Assembly: GCA_946187695.1 (NCBI GenBank)
Contig: CAMHSB010000002.1
Span: 124,001 to 188,000, forward strand
Reading direction: 5' to 3'
From: an uncultured Bacteroidales bacterium
GTDB lineage: Bacteria; Bacteroidota; Bacteroidia; Bacteroidales; Paludibacteraceae
Length of the DNA: 64,000 nt
The notes beneath the pieces were generated by a model that ran no database searches, was not told where the DNA came from, and saw only the letters and a program-made list of their open reading frames with translations. The first letter of the stretch is position 1, and each line of letters starts with the position of its first letter. The translations under genes and the position numbers were made by a program. This document shows positions 45,800 to 55,918 of the stretch, piece by piece.

Positions 45800-46248
45800 G
45801 ACATTTTTGCGCGGAGACGAGCTGCCAGTTCCGTCTGGCTGAGACGTTTGGCCGCGAAGTTCTCCGGTGCCCACAACGCGAAGCGGTTGAGCATGCCTAC
45901 AAAAAGCACGTCCTGTTGCGCACCGATCATCTCCAGGTTCTTTTTCTGGAGCAGGATACGACCTTGTCCGTCGAGTTCCATGTACTCGGCGTCTGCCATG
46001 AACTGCATGAGGATCAGTTGATCCTCGGGATTCCACTCATCCAGGGTCTGGCGCATCTGCTCCACTTTGTCGTTCCAGACTTGCTCCGGATAGAACATCA
46101 TACACTCGTTGTCCGTATCACGCCGCATGACCATGATTTTCGAGCCGGTCTCGGCCAGGATCTTACGGTAGGCGGCAGGCACGAAGATACGTCCCTTCTC
46201 GTCCAAACGAGCCTCTATATTTCCGATAAATGTACCCATATTCACCAC
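45775..46248 (-). CDS. mraZ: division/cell wall cluster transcriptional repressor MraZ
   Basis: FIGNIEARLDEKGRIFVPAAYRKIL; YMELDGQGRILLQKKNLEMIGAQQDVLFVGMLNRFALWAPENF. Confidence 0.95.
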   Translation of the reverse strand: MVNMGTFIGNIEARLDEKGRIFVPAAYRKILAETGSKIMVMRRDTDNECMMFYPEQVWNDKVEQMRQTLDEWNPEDQLILMQFMADAEYMELDGQGRILLQKKNLEMIGAQQDVLFVGMLNRFALWAPENFAAKRLSQTELAARLRAKMSKPKIENR

Positions 46249-46450
46249 TTTGGTTTAAAATCGGGTGCAAATATACAAAAAATAATTCAATTTCCCCACA
46301 TTTCCCCACAAAAAAATTTTTCAATTGTTTTATTAACATATTTTCGACAGAAGTGCATATGTTATAAAAAGCGTAAATTCATAGGTTTATAGCGGTTATT
46401 AACATTTTCGCGAAAATGTGGGGTAAAATGGGGAAAAGAAAGCAGATGGG

Positions 46451-46487
46451 CAAAAAGAAAGAAGCCCGCCGTGTGGCGAGCTTCTTT
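46451..46487 (-). terminator. Rho-independent terminator
   Basis: Minus strand AAAGAAGCTCGCCACACGGCGGGCTTCTTTCTTTTTG downstream of 46513 stop. Confidence 0.82.
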
Positions 46488-46512
46488 AGGAGGGGTGTGA
46501 AACGCGTCGGTA

Positions 46513-48375
46513 TCAGAGTTGAATACCGAGGACGTTATACGTTTTGTTACCCTTCTTGATAATCAGTTGGCCGTCGCGGATGAATTTTTCTGCTTTCACG
46601 TCGGCGCTGATAGCCTCTACAGCTGTCTGACCATTGATCTTATCGATCTGGAGCACGATATACTTACCTGCCTTACCGAACTTGATGCAATCGCCGATTT
46701 TCGGTTGGTCCGAAGCGTAGACATGCAAGGTGAAGAGGCGGTAGTAGGACCAGAGGGTGATCGGATCCTCCTCATCGTCGTTGAGAATCATCTCATAGTC
46801 GGCAATCATATGGATATAATCCGGTTGCTGAATATCGAAGAGCCAGGTGCGTTTATCGGCATCGTAGGGCTTGAACGTCGAGTAGAAAGCGAACTCATTG
46901 TAATCGGGACCTAACTTAGCGTAGGAAGCGACATACTGGTATCCGCTGCCGTGGTACGAAACCATATCGATAGAGATGGTATCGCCATGTTGACCGATCT
47001 CTTCGGGTTGGGTAGAGGAAGAGGAGATATAGTTCTCCAGGGTCGGGTAGATACCGTTGAGCATGATATAGGGCTCTGCCTTGATGGACTTCACGACGCC
47101 GCCTTCGTACAGCATTTCGGTCTTGGTGGGATGTACGACACACTCGGCTGCATAGATACCGAAGTTATGGGATTCCTTGAAGCCGGTGATGACTACGCGG
47201 AAGGGCTCTCCGACGAGCAGACCTTCGTTCATCAACTCGCCGTAGGCGCTGGTGTCACGGAGGTGGAAGGTAAGCATCTTACCTTTGGTGTAGCTGAGGT
47301 TGCTCAAGTCGTTGGCCGTAGCCATCGAAGCAGCCAGTTCGACACCCTGCTCGTTCTGAATACTGAGATAGAGCGTATCCAGTTTGAGGTCTTTGGGGTT
47401 GAAGGTGCTGTACTTATCGCTCGAGATCGCCAAGGAGACGCTCTTGATATAGAGCGGTGCCTGCGGCTTGTCATAGTGGGTGGTGATTTTCACCGGGTTG
47501 ACGCGCGTGTACACCATCGAGTCGGCCGTCATGTCGTGATTCGGTACGGCTGCCGAGTCGATCGTATATTTGGATGAACCGAAGAGGTAGTGTACATAGC
47601 CGTCAGCAGCGGTGTATTGGATGAGATTCATGCTGACACCCGATTGATTCGTACTCATCGCGTTGGTCAAGGGCCATAAACCGTCGGAGGTGTTTGCGCT
47701 GGGCAGACCGCCGATAGCCAGCGGACAATCCGAGGCTGAGGGGTTCTTCGACGAGCTGAGCATCAGGTATTTCTTCTCCGTACCGTCCAGGAATTTGGTG
47801 GTCTGGAGTGGCGTAGCGTTCTGCCAGTAATAGCTTCGTTCTACATCGACATCTGCATCTTTGGCATAGGCATCGAGCAGACCGCCGCTGGCTACAATCG
47901 TGTCGCAGAAATTACCCAAGAGGTCGATTTCGTAGTTCTCATCTTCGCAATTAGACGGATACTCCGCGGAGAAGGAAGTGAGATACTTGATGGATTTGTA
48001 AGTAGTACGTTGGTTGGTCCATATCCAGCACGGAATGGAATCCGACCATGCGCCGATCACACCGGGGTTCTTGATGAACGTACCCTTACCGGCCTCGTCC
48101 ATACCTAAGAACAGCGTTCCTGCAGGGTTGAGGTAACCTACATCCTGGGGCTCGTCTGCCTGTGCGGCAGCCGGAGCTTGTGCGGGTAATTGCGGGATGT
48201 CGGTGTCATCGACATACACATCCTGACCCATACTACGGGCATACTTGAGCGACTCCAAGAAGAGCTGCGAATGACCGGGGAAGGGCATGGAGGCCATTTT
48301 CTGCTGTGCGTTAAGCATCGCACAACAGCCGGCCAATAATCCTATAAGTAATGTCTTTTTCATTCTTTGTTTCAA
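46513..48375 (-). CDS. hypothetical secreted protein
   Basis: Signal MKQRMKKTLLIGLLAGCCAMLNAQQ; open 620-aa frame, last gene of the SusC/D operon; no family recognised. Confidence 0.78.
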   Translation of the reverse strand: MKQRMKKTLLIGLLAGCCAMLNAQQKMASMPFPGHSQLFLESLKYARSMGQDVYVDDTDIPQLPAQAPAAAQADEPQDVGYLNPAGTLFLGMDEAGKGTFIKNPGVIGAWSDSIPCWIWTNQRTTYKSIKYLTSFSAEYPSNCEDENYEIDLLGNFCDTIVASGGLLDAYAKDADVDVERSYYWQNATPLQTTKFLDGTEKKYLMLSSSKNPSASDCPLAIGGLPSANTSDGLWPLTNAMSTNQSGVSMNLIQYTAADGYVHYLFGSSKYTIDSAAVPNHDMTADSMVYTRVNPVKITTHYDKPQAPLYIKSVSLAISSDKYSTFNPKDLKLDTLYLSIQNEQGVELAASMATANDLSNLSYTKGKMLTFHLRDTSAYGELMNEGLLVGEPFRVVITGFKESHNFGIYAAECVVHPTKTEMLYEGGVVKSIKAEPYIMLNGIYPTLENYISSSSTQPEEIGQHGDTISIDMVSYHGSGYQYVASYAKLGPDYNEFAFYSTFKPYDADKRTWLFDIQQPDYIHMIADYEMILNDDEEDPITLWSYYRLFTLHVYASDQPKIGDCIKFGKAGKYIVLQIDKINGQTAVEAISADVKAEKFIRDGQLIIKKGNKTYNVLGIQL

Positions 48376-48398
48376 TTAATGTGTCCAACATCCGTAAA

Positions 48399-49709
48399 TT
48401 AGTAGATCATCTTGTCTGCGATGACATGGATCGTCCGGCTTTCACCTTTGAGCAAGAGCTGCGTCATGTTCAGCGCCGAGCCCGTATAGGACTCCGGTTT
48501 GTACGTACCGCAGAAGATATCGCAGAACAGTTTCGCTGCATCTGTCTCTGTATCCGCCAAACGTGCAAAGAGGGGCTTGAGGGCATCCTCGTGCGACTTG
48601 TAGGCGAAGGTCAGTTGCTCATTGGCGTTCTTATGGTTCAAGACGATACGTCCGCCGAAGACTTTACCGTCCACGAGGTAGGATACATAGAGGGCGTATG
48701 CATAGGTCTTGGAACCGCGGCTGTCGGTAGTGGTAGTACGCTCATAAGCGACTCCGTTGATATCCGCACCTTTGGCCAGACCGAGTTGACGGAGGGCCTC
48801 ATAATCGGCTTTTGTCTTCGCATCCGTATCCTCTGCTACATATGCCCAACGGCTGTAGGTGGTGAACTTATGCGCAAAGAAATCTGCAGCCGTATAACTG
48901 CTGCTGAGGAAAGCCTTGCCGTCGTCGGTCTTGAGGAGTTGCTTGTCTTCGGTAAGTTTGAAGTCCTTGGCGTAGGTGACGCTGTCGGCCATGAGGAAGC
49001 CCGAGTAGAAATGTACTCCAGTGGGGGTGATGATGAATCCGCGCGACAGTTCCTCGCCGTCTTTCTCGTAGGTGAACATACCGTCCTCGTAGGTCATCTT
49101 GATCTGCGAAGCACCGTCCCAGAAGAGCATATCTACACCGTCGTTATCGTCGAAGATATCGGCGTTGTAGTCATCAATCATATCGAAATACTCTTTCCAG
49201 ATGACGCCTGTCTCCAGTTTATTGAGTGAGATATACGCCTGGTTTTTCTTACCTTTGAGGCGGATATGGTCCTTATCCTCGCTTGTGAGCACCACAAACT
49301 CATAGTCGCCCGAATAACCGACGCCGTCGCTCAATGGGTCTGAGAAGACGGAGAAGAGGGTGTTGTACGAGTTGAAGGTCAGGATGCAACCCTGGGTACC
49401 GTCGATGTCCCACAAACTGGTCTCTTCCATGTAGTTATCCTTGGTGGAGATACGGTTTTTGGCAGCGATCTTAACCGATCCGTCTGCCTCGAACTTCATC
49501 AGGAACGCGTAGCCGGCAGCATCCGGATAGGGGAAATAGCATAACTCCCAACCGTTCTTCGCGCTGCACAGGTTGTCACGAAGGGCATCCTCCGTGGCAT
49601 GCAAACGCTCTGCGGCAGATTGGTCGAAAAGGTCCGCTTCCTGACGGCTGCAACCCATCGTACCTATCAGTACGACAGCTGCAAAAACATATAATAGAAT
49701 CTGTTTCAT
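48399..49709 (-). CDS. DUF4302 domain-containing lipoprotein
   Basis: MKQILLYVFAAVVLIGTMGC lipobox; LRDNLCSAKNGWELCYFPYPDAAGYAFLMKFEADGSVKIAAKN typical of DUF4302; adjacent Zn-peptidase. Confidence 0.85.
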   Translation of the reverse strand: MKQILLYVFAAVVLIGTMGCSRQEADLFDQSAAERLHATEDALRDNLCSAKNGWELCYFPYPDAAGYAFLMKFEADGSVKIAAKNRISTKDNYMEETSLWDIDGTQGCILTFNSYNTLFSVFSDPLSDGVGYSGDYEFVVLTSEDKDHIRLKGKKNQAYISLNKLETGVIWKEYFDMIDDYNADIFDDNDGVDMLFWDGASQIKMTYEDGMFTYEKDGEELSRGFIITPTGVHFYSGFLMADSVTYAKDFKLTEDKQLLKTDDGKAFLSSSYTAADFFAHKFTTYSRWAYVAEDTDAKTKADYEALRQLGLAKGADINGVAYERTTTTDSRGSKTYAYALYVSYLVDGKVFGGRIVLNHKNANEQLTFAYKSHEDALKPLFARLADTETDAAKLFCDIFCGTYKPESYTGSALNMTQLLLKGESRTIHVIADKMIY

Positions 49710-49721
49710 AGATCGCTCAAA

Positions 49722-50669
49722 TTATTTGTCATACGAATCATTCATCACAATGTCATAGGTAAGGGCATCCTGACGACGCTGTACTTCGGCGCGCAGCGAA
49801 TCGAGGGTGTAGTCGTATTTCTCCGACAACCAATCCTTACACATGTTGATCTTCGTCATAATAATCACGGTTCCGGGGTTATCCTCGTCAAAGCTGACGA
49901 TATGGGTATGGTCAGCAGCCATGACGATACCGCGTTTCTCCCAGGTCTCGCGCGTGTCCGTTATATAAGAGGAGATGACCTCTACGAAATCCTCGTGTGC
50001 CTCACTCATGGAGTACGGGGTTACGAAACCGAGCGCGTACGCTTCCTCGTCCGAGCGGTACTGCCAGGACTGCGAGTCATACAAACCTGCGGAGATCTGC
50101 TCGTACTCCTTGGGGAAGGACTTGGTCTGGTGCAGAATATGCGAGAACTCGTGGTGCATGACATGGAAGATATACTTGTTGAGCCATTTCATGTTGCTCA
50201 GGTCGATATCGTTCATGTTGTACAACGTGATCTTCACACCACCTTCTGCCACACCGAGGGTCTCTGTTTGCTGTGCGGCGTTGATAGCCGGTGAACCGAG
50301 CACATTGATGATACGCGGGGCGTACAACTTGAGGAACTCTTCGCCCATCTGAGTGCCGTACACATCCAGCCACAGGTATTTGATGGCATGGGCTACGATC
50401 TGTGCTTTGTCGTACGATACCGGCACGAGGTTGTAGTTCATATCCGTGGACTCGTCGTCTAACTTATACTGGAAAGCGATATTATACTTGAGTTGATAGT
50501 TTTCGTACAGATACTTGTCAAACTGATAGGTATAAGACGTGCTGTCCAAAACAGGTACATTCTTGAAAATCGATTCTTCATCCAATTTCTCTTTGCACCC
50601 CGTCATTCCCAGCGATACGATCGCTGTAAGAACTATATACTTGATATACTTTTTCATATGCTCGTCCAA
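49722..50669 (-). CDS. putative zinc-binding metallopeptidase (SusCD-associated lipoprotein)
   Basis: HVMHHEFSHILHQTKSFPKEYEQISAGLYDSQSW (HExxH-like HHEFSH); lipobox MTGC. Confidence 0.87.
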   Translation of the reverse strand: MDEHMKKYIKYIVLTAIVSLGMTGCKEKLDEESIFKNVPVLDSTSYTYQFDKYLYENYQLKYNIAFQYKLDDESTDMNYNLVPVSYDKAQIVAHAIKYLWLDVYGTQMGEEFLKLYAPRIINVLGSPAINAAQQTETLGVAEGGVKITLYNMNDIDLSNMKWLNKYIFHVMHHEFSHILHQTKSFPKEYEQISAGLYDSQSWQYRSDEEAYALGFVTPYSMSEAHEDFVEVISSYITDTRETWEKRGIVMAADHTHIVSFDEDNPGTVIIMTKINMCKDWLSEKYDYTLDSLRAEVQRRQDALTYDIVMNDSYDK

Positions 50670-50671
50670 TT

Positions 50672-52384
50672 TTATTCGTTAGCAGGAGTGGTAGTGAGGT
50701 TCTGCATTTCGCTCTGCAACTGCATAAAGAGCTCCAAACCGTTCGGTTCAGTGGTCGGACCACCGGTAGTGCTGACGGCGTTGTTATCGCCTACGATCAC
50801 GCGCTCGTTAGGTTTCTGACCACCCAGGATAGCTTCCTGCGGCAGCTGAATAGCACGGCGGTCGTCGTTCCATACCAGATGCTTGGTCTCTACCGGATAA
50901 CCGATCTCGTGCTTGATCTCAATACCGTACCGCTTGATATCGAAGAAACGCATACCGTCATGCAGGGTCTCGATACGACGCAGGTGCAATACGCACCAGA
51001 TATACGGCATTTGTGCATCCGAGATCTTCCAAGTCGGACACATGTCCTCGTTGTGCAATACCGGCGTGTGCTGTACGTTCTTGCCTTTCTTGAAGAAGCT
51101 CGTGATGCGGGAGTCGGTCAGGTCTTTGGTACACAGATAGCCTTTGGCCCATACATCCATATCCGATACGGCAGCTGCTATATCGCCCTTCATGATCTCT
51201 GCCTCGGAACGGCAAAGCAAGGTCTCACCCGTTGTGAACTCGCGACGCAGGCTGTGCGGAAAACCGATACCGGCCACCTTGTCCGTGTACTCGAACGGCT
51301 CATAGAGTTTGCTGAAGAAACCGCCGAAGTTGGCATCGAAATGCCAGATGCTGGCGCCCGGGAAACTACTATCCCAGCACGGACCTGCACCGTTTACCGT
51401 ATAATCACGCGGCGCGCGGTTGAAGGTGTAGCGGCATGAAGTGGAGGTGGAGCCGTAGAGGGCAAACGAATAGGTACTCTGGATGAGCAGGTTAGACGGC
51501 GAAGCGACGTCCGTCCATGCGTAGAGCTCCAACTCGATGTTACCTTTGTCCTTGCAGTTTGCGGCATCAAACATGACCGAAGCAGCCTCCGAAGCCGTGG
51601 TGCCCAGCACTTTGTTCGCATGGGCAATCACTTGGTCGTAATCGCGCTTGAACAGATAGAAACGGGCTGCGAAAGCGTGTGCTGCTTTCACGTTGAAGTG
51701 GTATTTGGGAACGGAGTAGTAGTCCTCGCTGACCAAAGGAAGTCCTTCCAAGAGGTCTTTCTCGATCAGGTCATACACTTCGGCTACGCTGTTACGCTCG
51801 TAAGCCGGTTTCACTTCGGTCTCGGCCTCTGTCATGTAGTGGATACCTACATCCGACTTGCTCTGCTCGGCATCTTTGTATGCCTGTGCGAAGATGTTGA
51901 CCAGAATGAAGTGGTTATATGCGCGGCAAAGCAGCGCTTCACCCTTCTCAGCACTCAGGTCTTCGCCTTGCTTCTCCAGCTCGTTAATAGCAGCCAGTGC
52001 CTGGTTGGCTACGGCGATGCTCTTGTAGCAATAGTCCCAAATCCAGTAAGGACTGTCCTGCGAAGAGAAGGCGGTTACGTCCTCCCATGCAAAAATCTGG
52101 TTGTAACCCTGGTTGAACGGTTGTTTGGTGTTGATATGACCGTAAGCATCCGGGGTGTTGTTATCTACGATATTGTCTGAGCTGAACTCGCACAACGGGC
52201 CGTAGTTGGCTGCATTGTATGCGTTAACGAGCAGCAGACGCACTTTTTTCTTGGTGTCTATCTCTGTACGGTTGTCCGGGTTCTTGTCCAAGAAGTTACA
52301 GCTCGTCAGCCCTAACACCAGTACCAATACGATATATGCTAAATTCTTTTTCATTGTGTTTCTGAATTTATGGTTAGTACTCAT
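50672..52384 (-). CDS. RagB/SusD family outer-membrane lipoprotein
   Basis: LGLTSCNFLDKNPDNRTEID; GEALLCRAYNHFILVNIFAQAY; CTERminal MRFFDIKRYGIE. Confidence 0.93.
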   Translation of the reverse strand: MSTNHKFRNTMKKNLAYIVLVLVLGLTSCNFLDKNPDNRTEIDTKKKVRLLLVNAYNAANYGPLCEFSSDNIVDNNTPDAYGHINTKQPFNQGYNQIFAWEDVTAFSSQDSPYWIWDYCYKSIAVANQALAAINELEKQGEDLSAEKGEALLCRAYNHFILVNIFAQAYKDAEQSKSDVGIHYMTEAETEVKPAYERNSVAEVYDLIEKDLLEGLPLVSEDYYSVPKYHFNVKAAHAFAARFYLFKRDYDQVIAHANKVLGTTASEAASVMFDAANCKDKGNIELELYAWTDVASPSNLLIQSTYSFALYGSTSTSCRYTFNRAPRDYTVNGAGPCWDSSFPGASIWHFDANFGGFFSKLYEPFEYTDKVAGIGFPHSLRREFTTGETLLCRSEAEIMKGDIAAAVSDMDVWAKGYLCTKDLTDSRITSFFKKGKNVQHTPVLHNEDMCPTWKISDAQMPYIWCVLHLRRIETLHDGMRFFDIKRYGIEIKHEIGYPVETKHLVWNDDRRAIQLPQEAILGGQKPNERVIVGDNNAVSTTGGPTTEPNGLELFMQLQSEMQNLTTTPANE

Positions 52385-52387
52385 TTA

Positions 52388-55300
52388 TTAGAAGCCAAGG
52401 CGCACCGTCAAGGTGAACTGACGCGGCACAGGCGAACTTACACCACCTGAACTGTAGAACTCAGGATCTTGACCGTTCAACTTCTTGTCGGCATAGAGCA
52501 GCGCTAAGTTCGTTCCGCTGATCTTGGCGGAGAAAGAAGAAACAGCCTTCTGTCCCTCAAACCATTTCTGGGGGAACGAATACTCGAGCGATACCTCTTT
52601 GAGACGGATGAAGCCGCCGTCTGCTACGCGGACGTCGCTGTAGTTATATGCCGAATAAGCGTAGTTCAAACCGTCGATGGTCTCAAACTGACGTTTGGAA
52701 GCAATCACCGGAATAGTGGTCTTTGCTTCATCACCTGCTACCATCCAACGGTTCTTCATCTCGCGCATGTTGGCGGAGATATCGTTGTACTCGCTTGCAT
52801 AGACGTTGCACAGGTCGTTCAGACGGATCTTGTTTCCACCACGGAAAGTGAGGAAGACACCAATCTTGAAGTTCTTGAAGATCGTGAACTCGTTGCTGAA
52901 ACCACCATCGATCGTCGGGTCAATCGTACCCTCGTACTTGAGGTAATCGAGGTTCTCGAAGTCCTGGAAGTTGATATCGCCGTAGTTCTCCGGGGTGTAC
53001 AACTCCGTTCCCTCTTTGTTGGCATAGAAAGTGGGCAGACCTTCGTCCGTCAGACCCGCAAAACGAATGGAATAGAGGGCGTACAGCGGACGATCGACTT
53101 GACGACCGTAACCGTTCAAGAGCGTGTATGCGCGGTCGTGCGAATCGAGCTTGGTGATCTTGTTCGTGATATGACTGAACGCCAGGTTACTCGTCCATTG
53201 GAAGTTCTCCAAGCGGACATTGACGGTCGAGAGTGCGATCTCTATACCTTGCGACTCCATCGTGGCATCGTTGGCATATTTTGTGATCTGACCACCCACA
53301 CCCGAAGTCTGAACCGGGCCGATCAGGTCGTAGTTGTTACGACGGAAATAGTCGACATCCAGATTGATGCGGTCGTCGATGAAGCCGAGGTGGGTACCGA
53401 TATTGAACTCATGTTTCTTCTCGTACGTCAACTCGGAGTTCGCCAGATCGACCAGCTCGATACCGGTCTCCGATACGTTCGCCAGCGGTCTCCACGGGTT
53501 GTAAGCCTCGAAGATAGCGAGCGAGTTGCTCACGCTCTCCGGACCACGGGTCGCCGTCAACGAATAGCTCAGTTTCAGGCTTGCTGCCGTCCACCATCTG
53601 CCGAAGGTCGGACGCCAGAAGCGCTCTGCGTCTGCGTTCCATACACCGCTGACGTTCCAGGTCGGCAACCAACGTGCTTTGGCCGAGTGACCCAACTTGT
53701 TCGATCCCTCGTAACGGATGGTTCCCGTAACCGAGTAACGCGACTGGTACGAATAGGTAGCCGTAGCAAAGAAAGCCAGGTTACGATCGTAGTAGTTCAC
53801 GTTCTCGTAGTACTGCGTACCTTCCTCTTTCATCTGCTTGAAGGCCTTGTAATCGAAGGACGGGATACCGCCGTTCTCATACTGATAGCCCCAGCCCTGG
53901 AACCAAGTGTCCTGACGGTCGGTGGAGTTGGACTCTACACCGGCGAAGAAATTGACGATATGATCGTCACCCTCGCTACCGTCATTGGCAAAACCGTGGT
54001 TATACGATACCGTTCCGCGGAAGTCCAAGGCCAACAGACGTTTGTGTGTATCCTTGATGATACCGCCGTCCGGCAGTACCGATACAGGCAGCGCACCGCT
54101 CACGTCCGGGTCCGTGTACAGGTACTCGTTCGCGTCGCGGATAAGGTCGTTCTCTACATCGCCTTCGTCCAAGCCCAAACCGGCACGGTAAGCGCGGGCC
54201 TGGTTGGAGAAGTCCATGATATTGTGCTGTAACTCATCGTGGTTGTAACGCACACTGGCCAGACCGGCAATCTCGAGGCCTTTGATCGGCTTCCATACCA
54301 ACTCACCCTGGAACTTCACATCCGTACGGGTAACGTCGATATAGTTCTGCTTCAACTCATCGAAGATATTGAAACCGCAGTAGTTGCGACGGTAGCTCTC
54401 ATTGGGATCCAGCGCACGCGAAGAGTTCATACAGTAGGAGAACGGGTTGATATCGAAATCACGACTGATAGCACCCGTTACAGGGTCGGTCGATTGACTG
54501 ACAGAACCCGGAGCTTCCTGTTTGATATAGCTGCCGCTGGTGTTCAAACGGAGCGTCAAGCCCTGCTTGCTGCCCTTCGGGAGCAACTCGAAGCTTGCTT
54601 TCGCACTACCGGTGTAACGCTGTACGCCCGACTTCTGATACCAGCCCGGATCATACAGCACCGAAGCCGAACTATAGAAATTAGCACGCTCGGTACCCGT
54701 TGCGAAAGAGAGCGAGTGGTTCATCATGACGTTTGTGTTGAACAGCAGATCAAACCAATCCGTATTGCGGTACTCTGCCTGACGCAGGTAGTTGTTGATG
54801 GCGCTCTCGTTGTTCGGCAGGCCGTATTTGCCCGTCGCAGGATCATAGCTGTCGATGAGGCTGAACATCTTACCGTACACACCCGAGTTCTTCGTTGTGT
54901 TCAGGTTCGATGCTTCCAACCAACCTTTCTGACGCAGCTCCTGGTAGATGGCCATCTGCTCTTGCGAGTTACTGATGTTATAATCCGAATAGCTCGGTTT
55001 CATACGCATGGTGAACTCACCGGTATAGTTGAGTGTCGTCTTTCCGGCCGTACCTTTCTTCGTCGTTACGACGATGACACCAGCCATAGCACGTGCACCG
55101 TAGATAGAGGTCGCCGAACCATCCTTCAGGATCTGGATGGACTCGATATCGTCCGGGTTCAAACCGGCAATTGCGTTCGACACCAGGGTCTCGGCATTTC
55201 CACTACTCAGGTCGTCCGCACCCATGTTGGCCGTACTCTCAACGATCACACCGTCCACCACCCAGATCGGGTTTGAGGTACCGTAAATAGAGGTAGCACC

Positions 55301-55789
55301 GCGGACACGGATTTTCGGCGCCGCACCGAACGTACCACTCACCGTTTGCACCGTCACACCGGCTGCACGACCATCGAGGCTGCGGCTGATATCCGCAATA
55401 CCGTCCAACTTTGTGTTCTCTGCATCGATCTTCGTCGCTGCACCTGAGAACAAACGTTTGTCCTGCTTGGCCATACCGGTTACGACCACTTCTTGAATCT
55501 TTTGTGTCTCCGTCTCCAGAGTCACTTTCATGTTGGGTTTCGCCGGGACTGTCACAGTTCTGTAACCCAAATACGAGATGACCAGCGACTTCTTCCCCTC
55601 AGGAACATTAATCTCAAAATGGCCATCAAAGTCTGTCACGGTTCCGATAGTCGTACCCTCGATCATAATGTTGGCGCCAATAACGCTTTCGTTATTCTCG
55701 TCGAGGATAATACCCGTCGCCTTAATCTGTGCCAATAAGCCGATCGGCAAAAAGCACAGGCAGACTAACAATACGTAAAATCGCTTCAT
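52388..55789 (-). CDS. SusC/RagA family TonB-linked outer-membrane protein
   Basis: IKATGIILDENNESVIGANIMIEGTTIGTVTDFDGHFEINVPEGKKSLVISYLGY; GADDLSSGNAETLVSNAIAGLNPDDIESIQILKDGSATSIYGARAMAGVIVVTTKKG. Confidence 0.96.
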   Translation of the reverse strand: MKRFYVLLVCLCFLPIGLLAQIKATGIILDENNESVIGANIMIEGTTIGTVTDFDGHFEINVPEGKKSLVISYLGYRTVTVPAKPNMKVTLETETQKIQEVVVTGMAKQDKRLFSGAATKIDAENTKLDGIADISRSLDGRAAGVTVQTVSGTFGAAPKIRVRGATSIYGTSNPIWVVDGVIVESTANMGADDLSSGNAETLVSNAIAGLNPDDIESIQILKDGSATSIYGARAMAGVIVVTTKKGTAGKTTLNYTGEFTMRMKPSYSDYNISNSQEQMAIYQELRQKGWLEASNLNTTKNSGVYGKMFSLIDSYDPATGKYGLPNNESAINNYLRQAEYRNTDWFDLLFNTNVMMNHSLSFATGTERANFYSSASVLYDPGWYQKSGVQRYTGSAKASFELLPKGSKQGLTLRLNTSGSYIKQEAPGSVSQSTDPVTGAISRDFDINPFSYCMNSSRALDPNESYRRNYCGFNIFDELKQNYIDVTRTDVKFQGELVWKPIKGLEIAGLASVRYNHDELQHNIMDFSNQARAYRAGLGLDEGDVENDLIRDANEYLYTDPDVSGALPVSVLPDGGIIKDTHKRLLALDFRGTVSYNHGFANDGSEGDDHIVNFFAGVESNSTDRQDTWFQGWGYQYENGGIPSFDYKAFKQMKEEGTQYYENVNYYDRNLAFFATATYSYQSRYSVTGTIRYEGSNKLGHSAKARWLPTWNVSGVWNADAERFWRPTFGRWWTAASLKLSYSLTATRGPESVSNSLAIFEAYNPWRPLANVSETGIELVDLANSELTYEKKHEFNIGTHLGFIDDRINLDVDYFRRNNYDLIGPVQTSGVGGQITKYANDATMESQGIEIALSTVNVRLENFQWTSNLAFSHITNKITKLDSHDRAYTLLNGYGRQVDRPLYALYSIRFAGLTDEGLPTFYANKEGTELYTPENYGDINFQDFENLDYLKYEGTIDPTIDGGFSNEFTIFKNFKIGVFLTFRGGNKIRLNDLCNVYASEYNDISANMREMKNRWMVAGDEAKTTIPVIASKRQFETIDGLNYAYSAYNYSDVRVADGGFIRLKEVSLEYSFPQKWFEGQKAVSSFSAKISGTNLALLYADKKLNGQDPEFYSSGGVSSPVPRQFTLTVRLGF

Positions 55790-55848
55790 TTTATATTATA
55801 ATTTTTTAATATTGATTACACACGTACGCACAAACGCGAAAAATCGCG

Positions 55849-55879
55849 CAAAGGTACGACTTTTTTTCGATATGACCAA
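55849..55879 (-). promoter_or_regulatory. Bacteroidota-type promoter (TTG-N20-TACCTTTG, minus strand)
   Basis: Plus-strand CAAAGGTA 55849-55856 and CAA 55877-55879, upstream of SusC. Confidence 0.78.
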
Positions 55880-55918
55880 ATTTTTAGGGGAAAAAATGCA
55901 AAAATTAATCCTTTTGTG

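Noticed and set aside
52388-55276. Plus-strand ORFs 53099-54232 and 54239-55276 opposite SusC
   Set aside because: Antisense to a confidently identified SusC gene; composition is typical of shadow frames.
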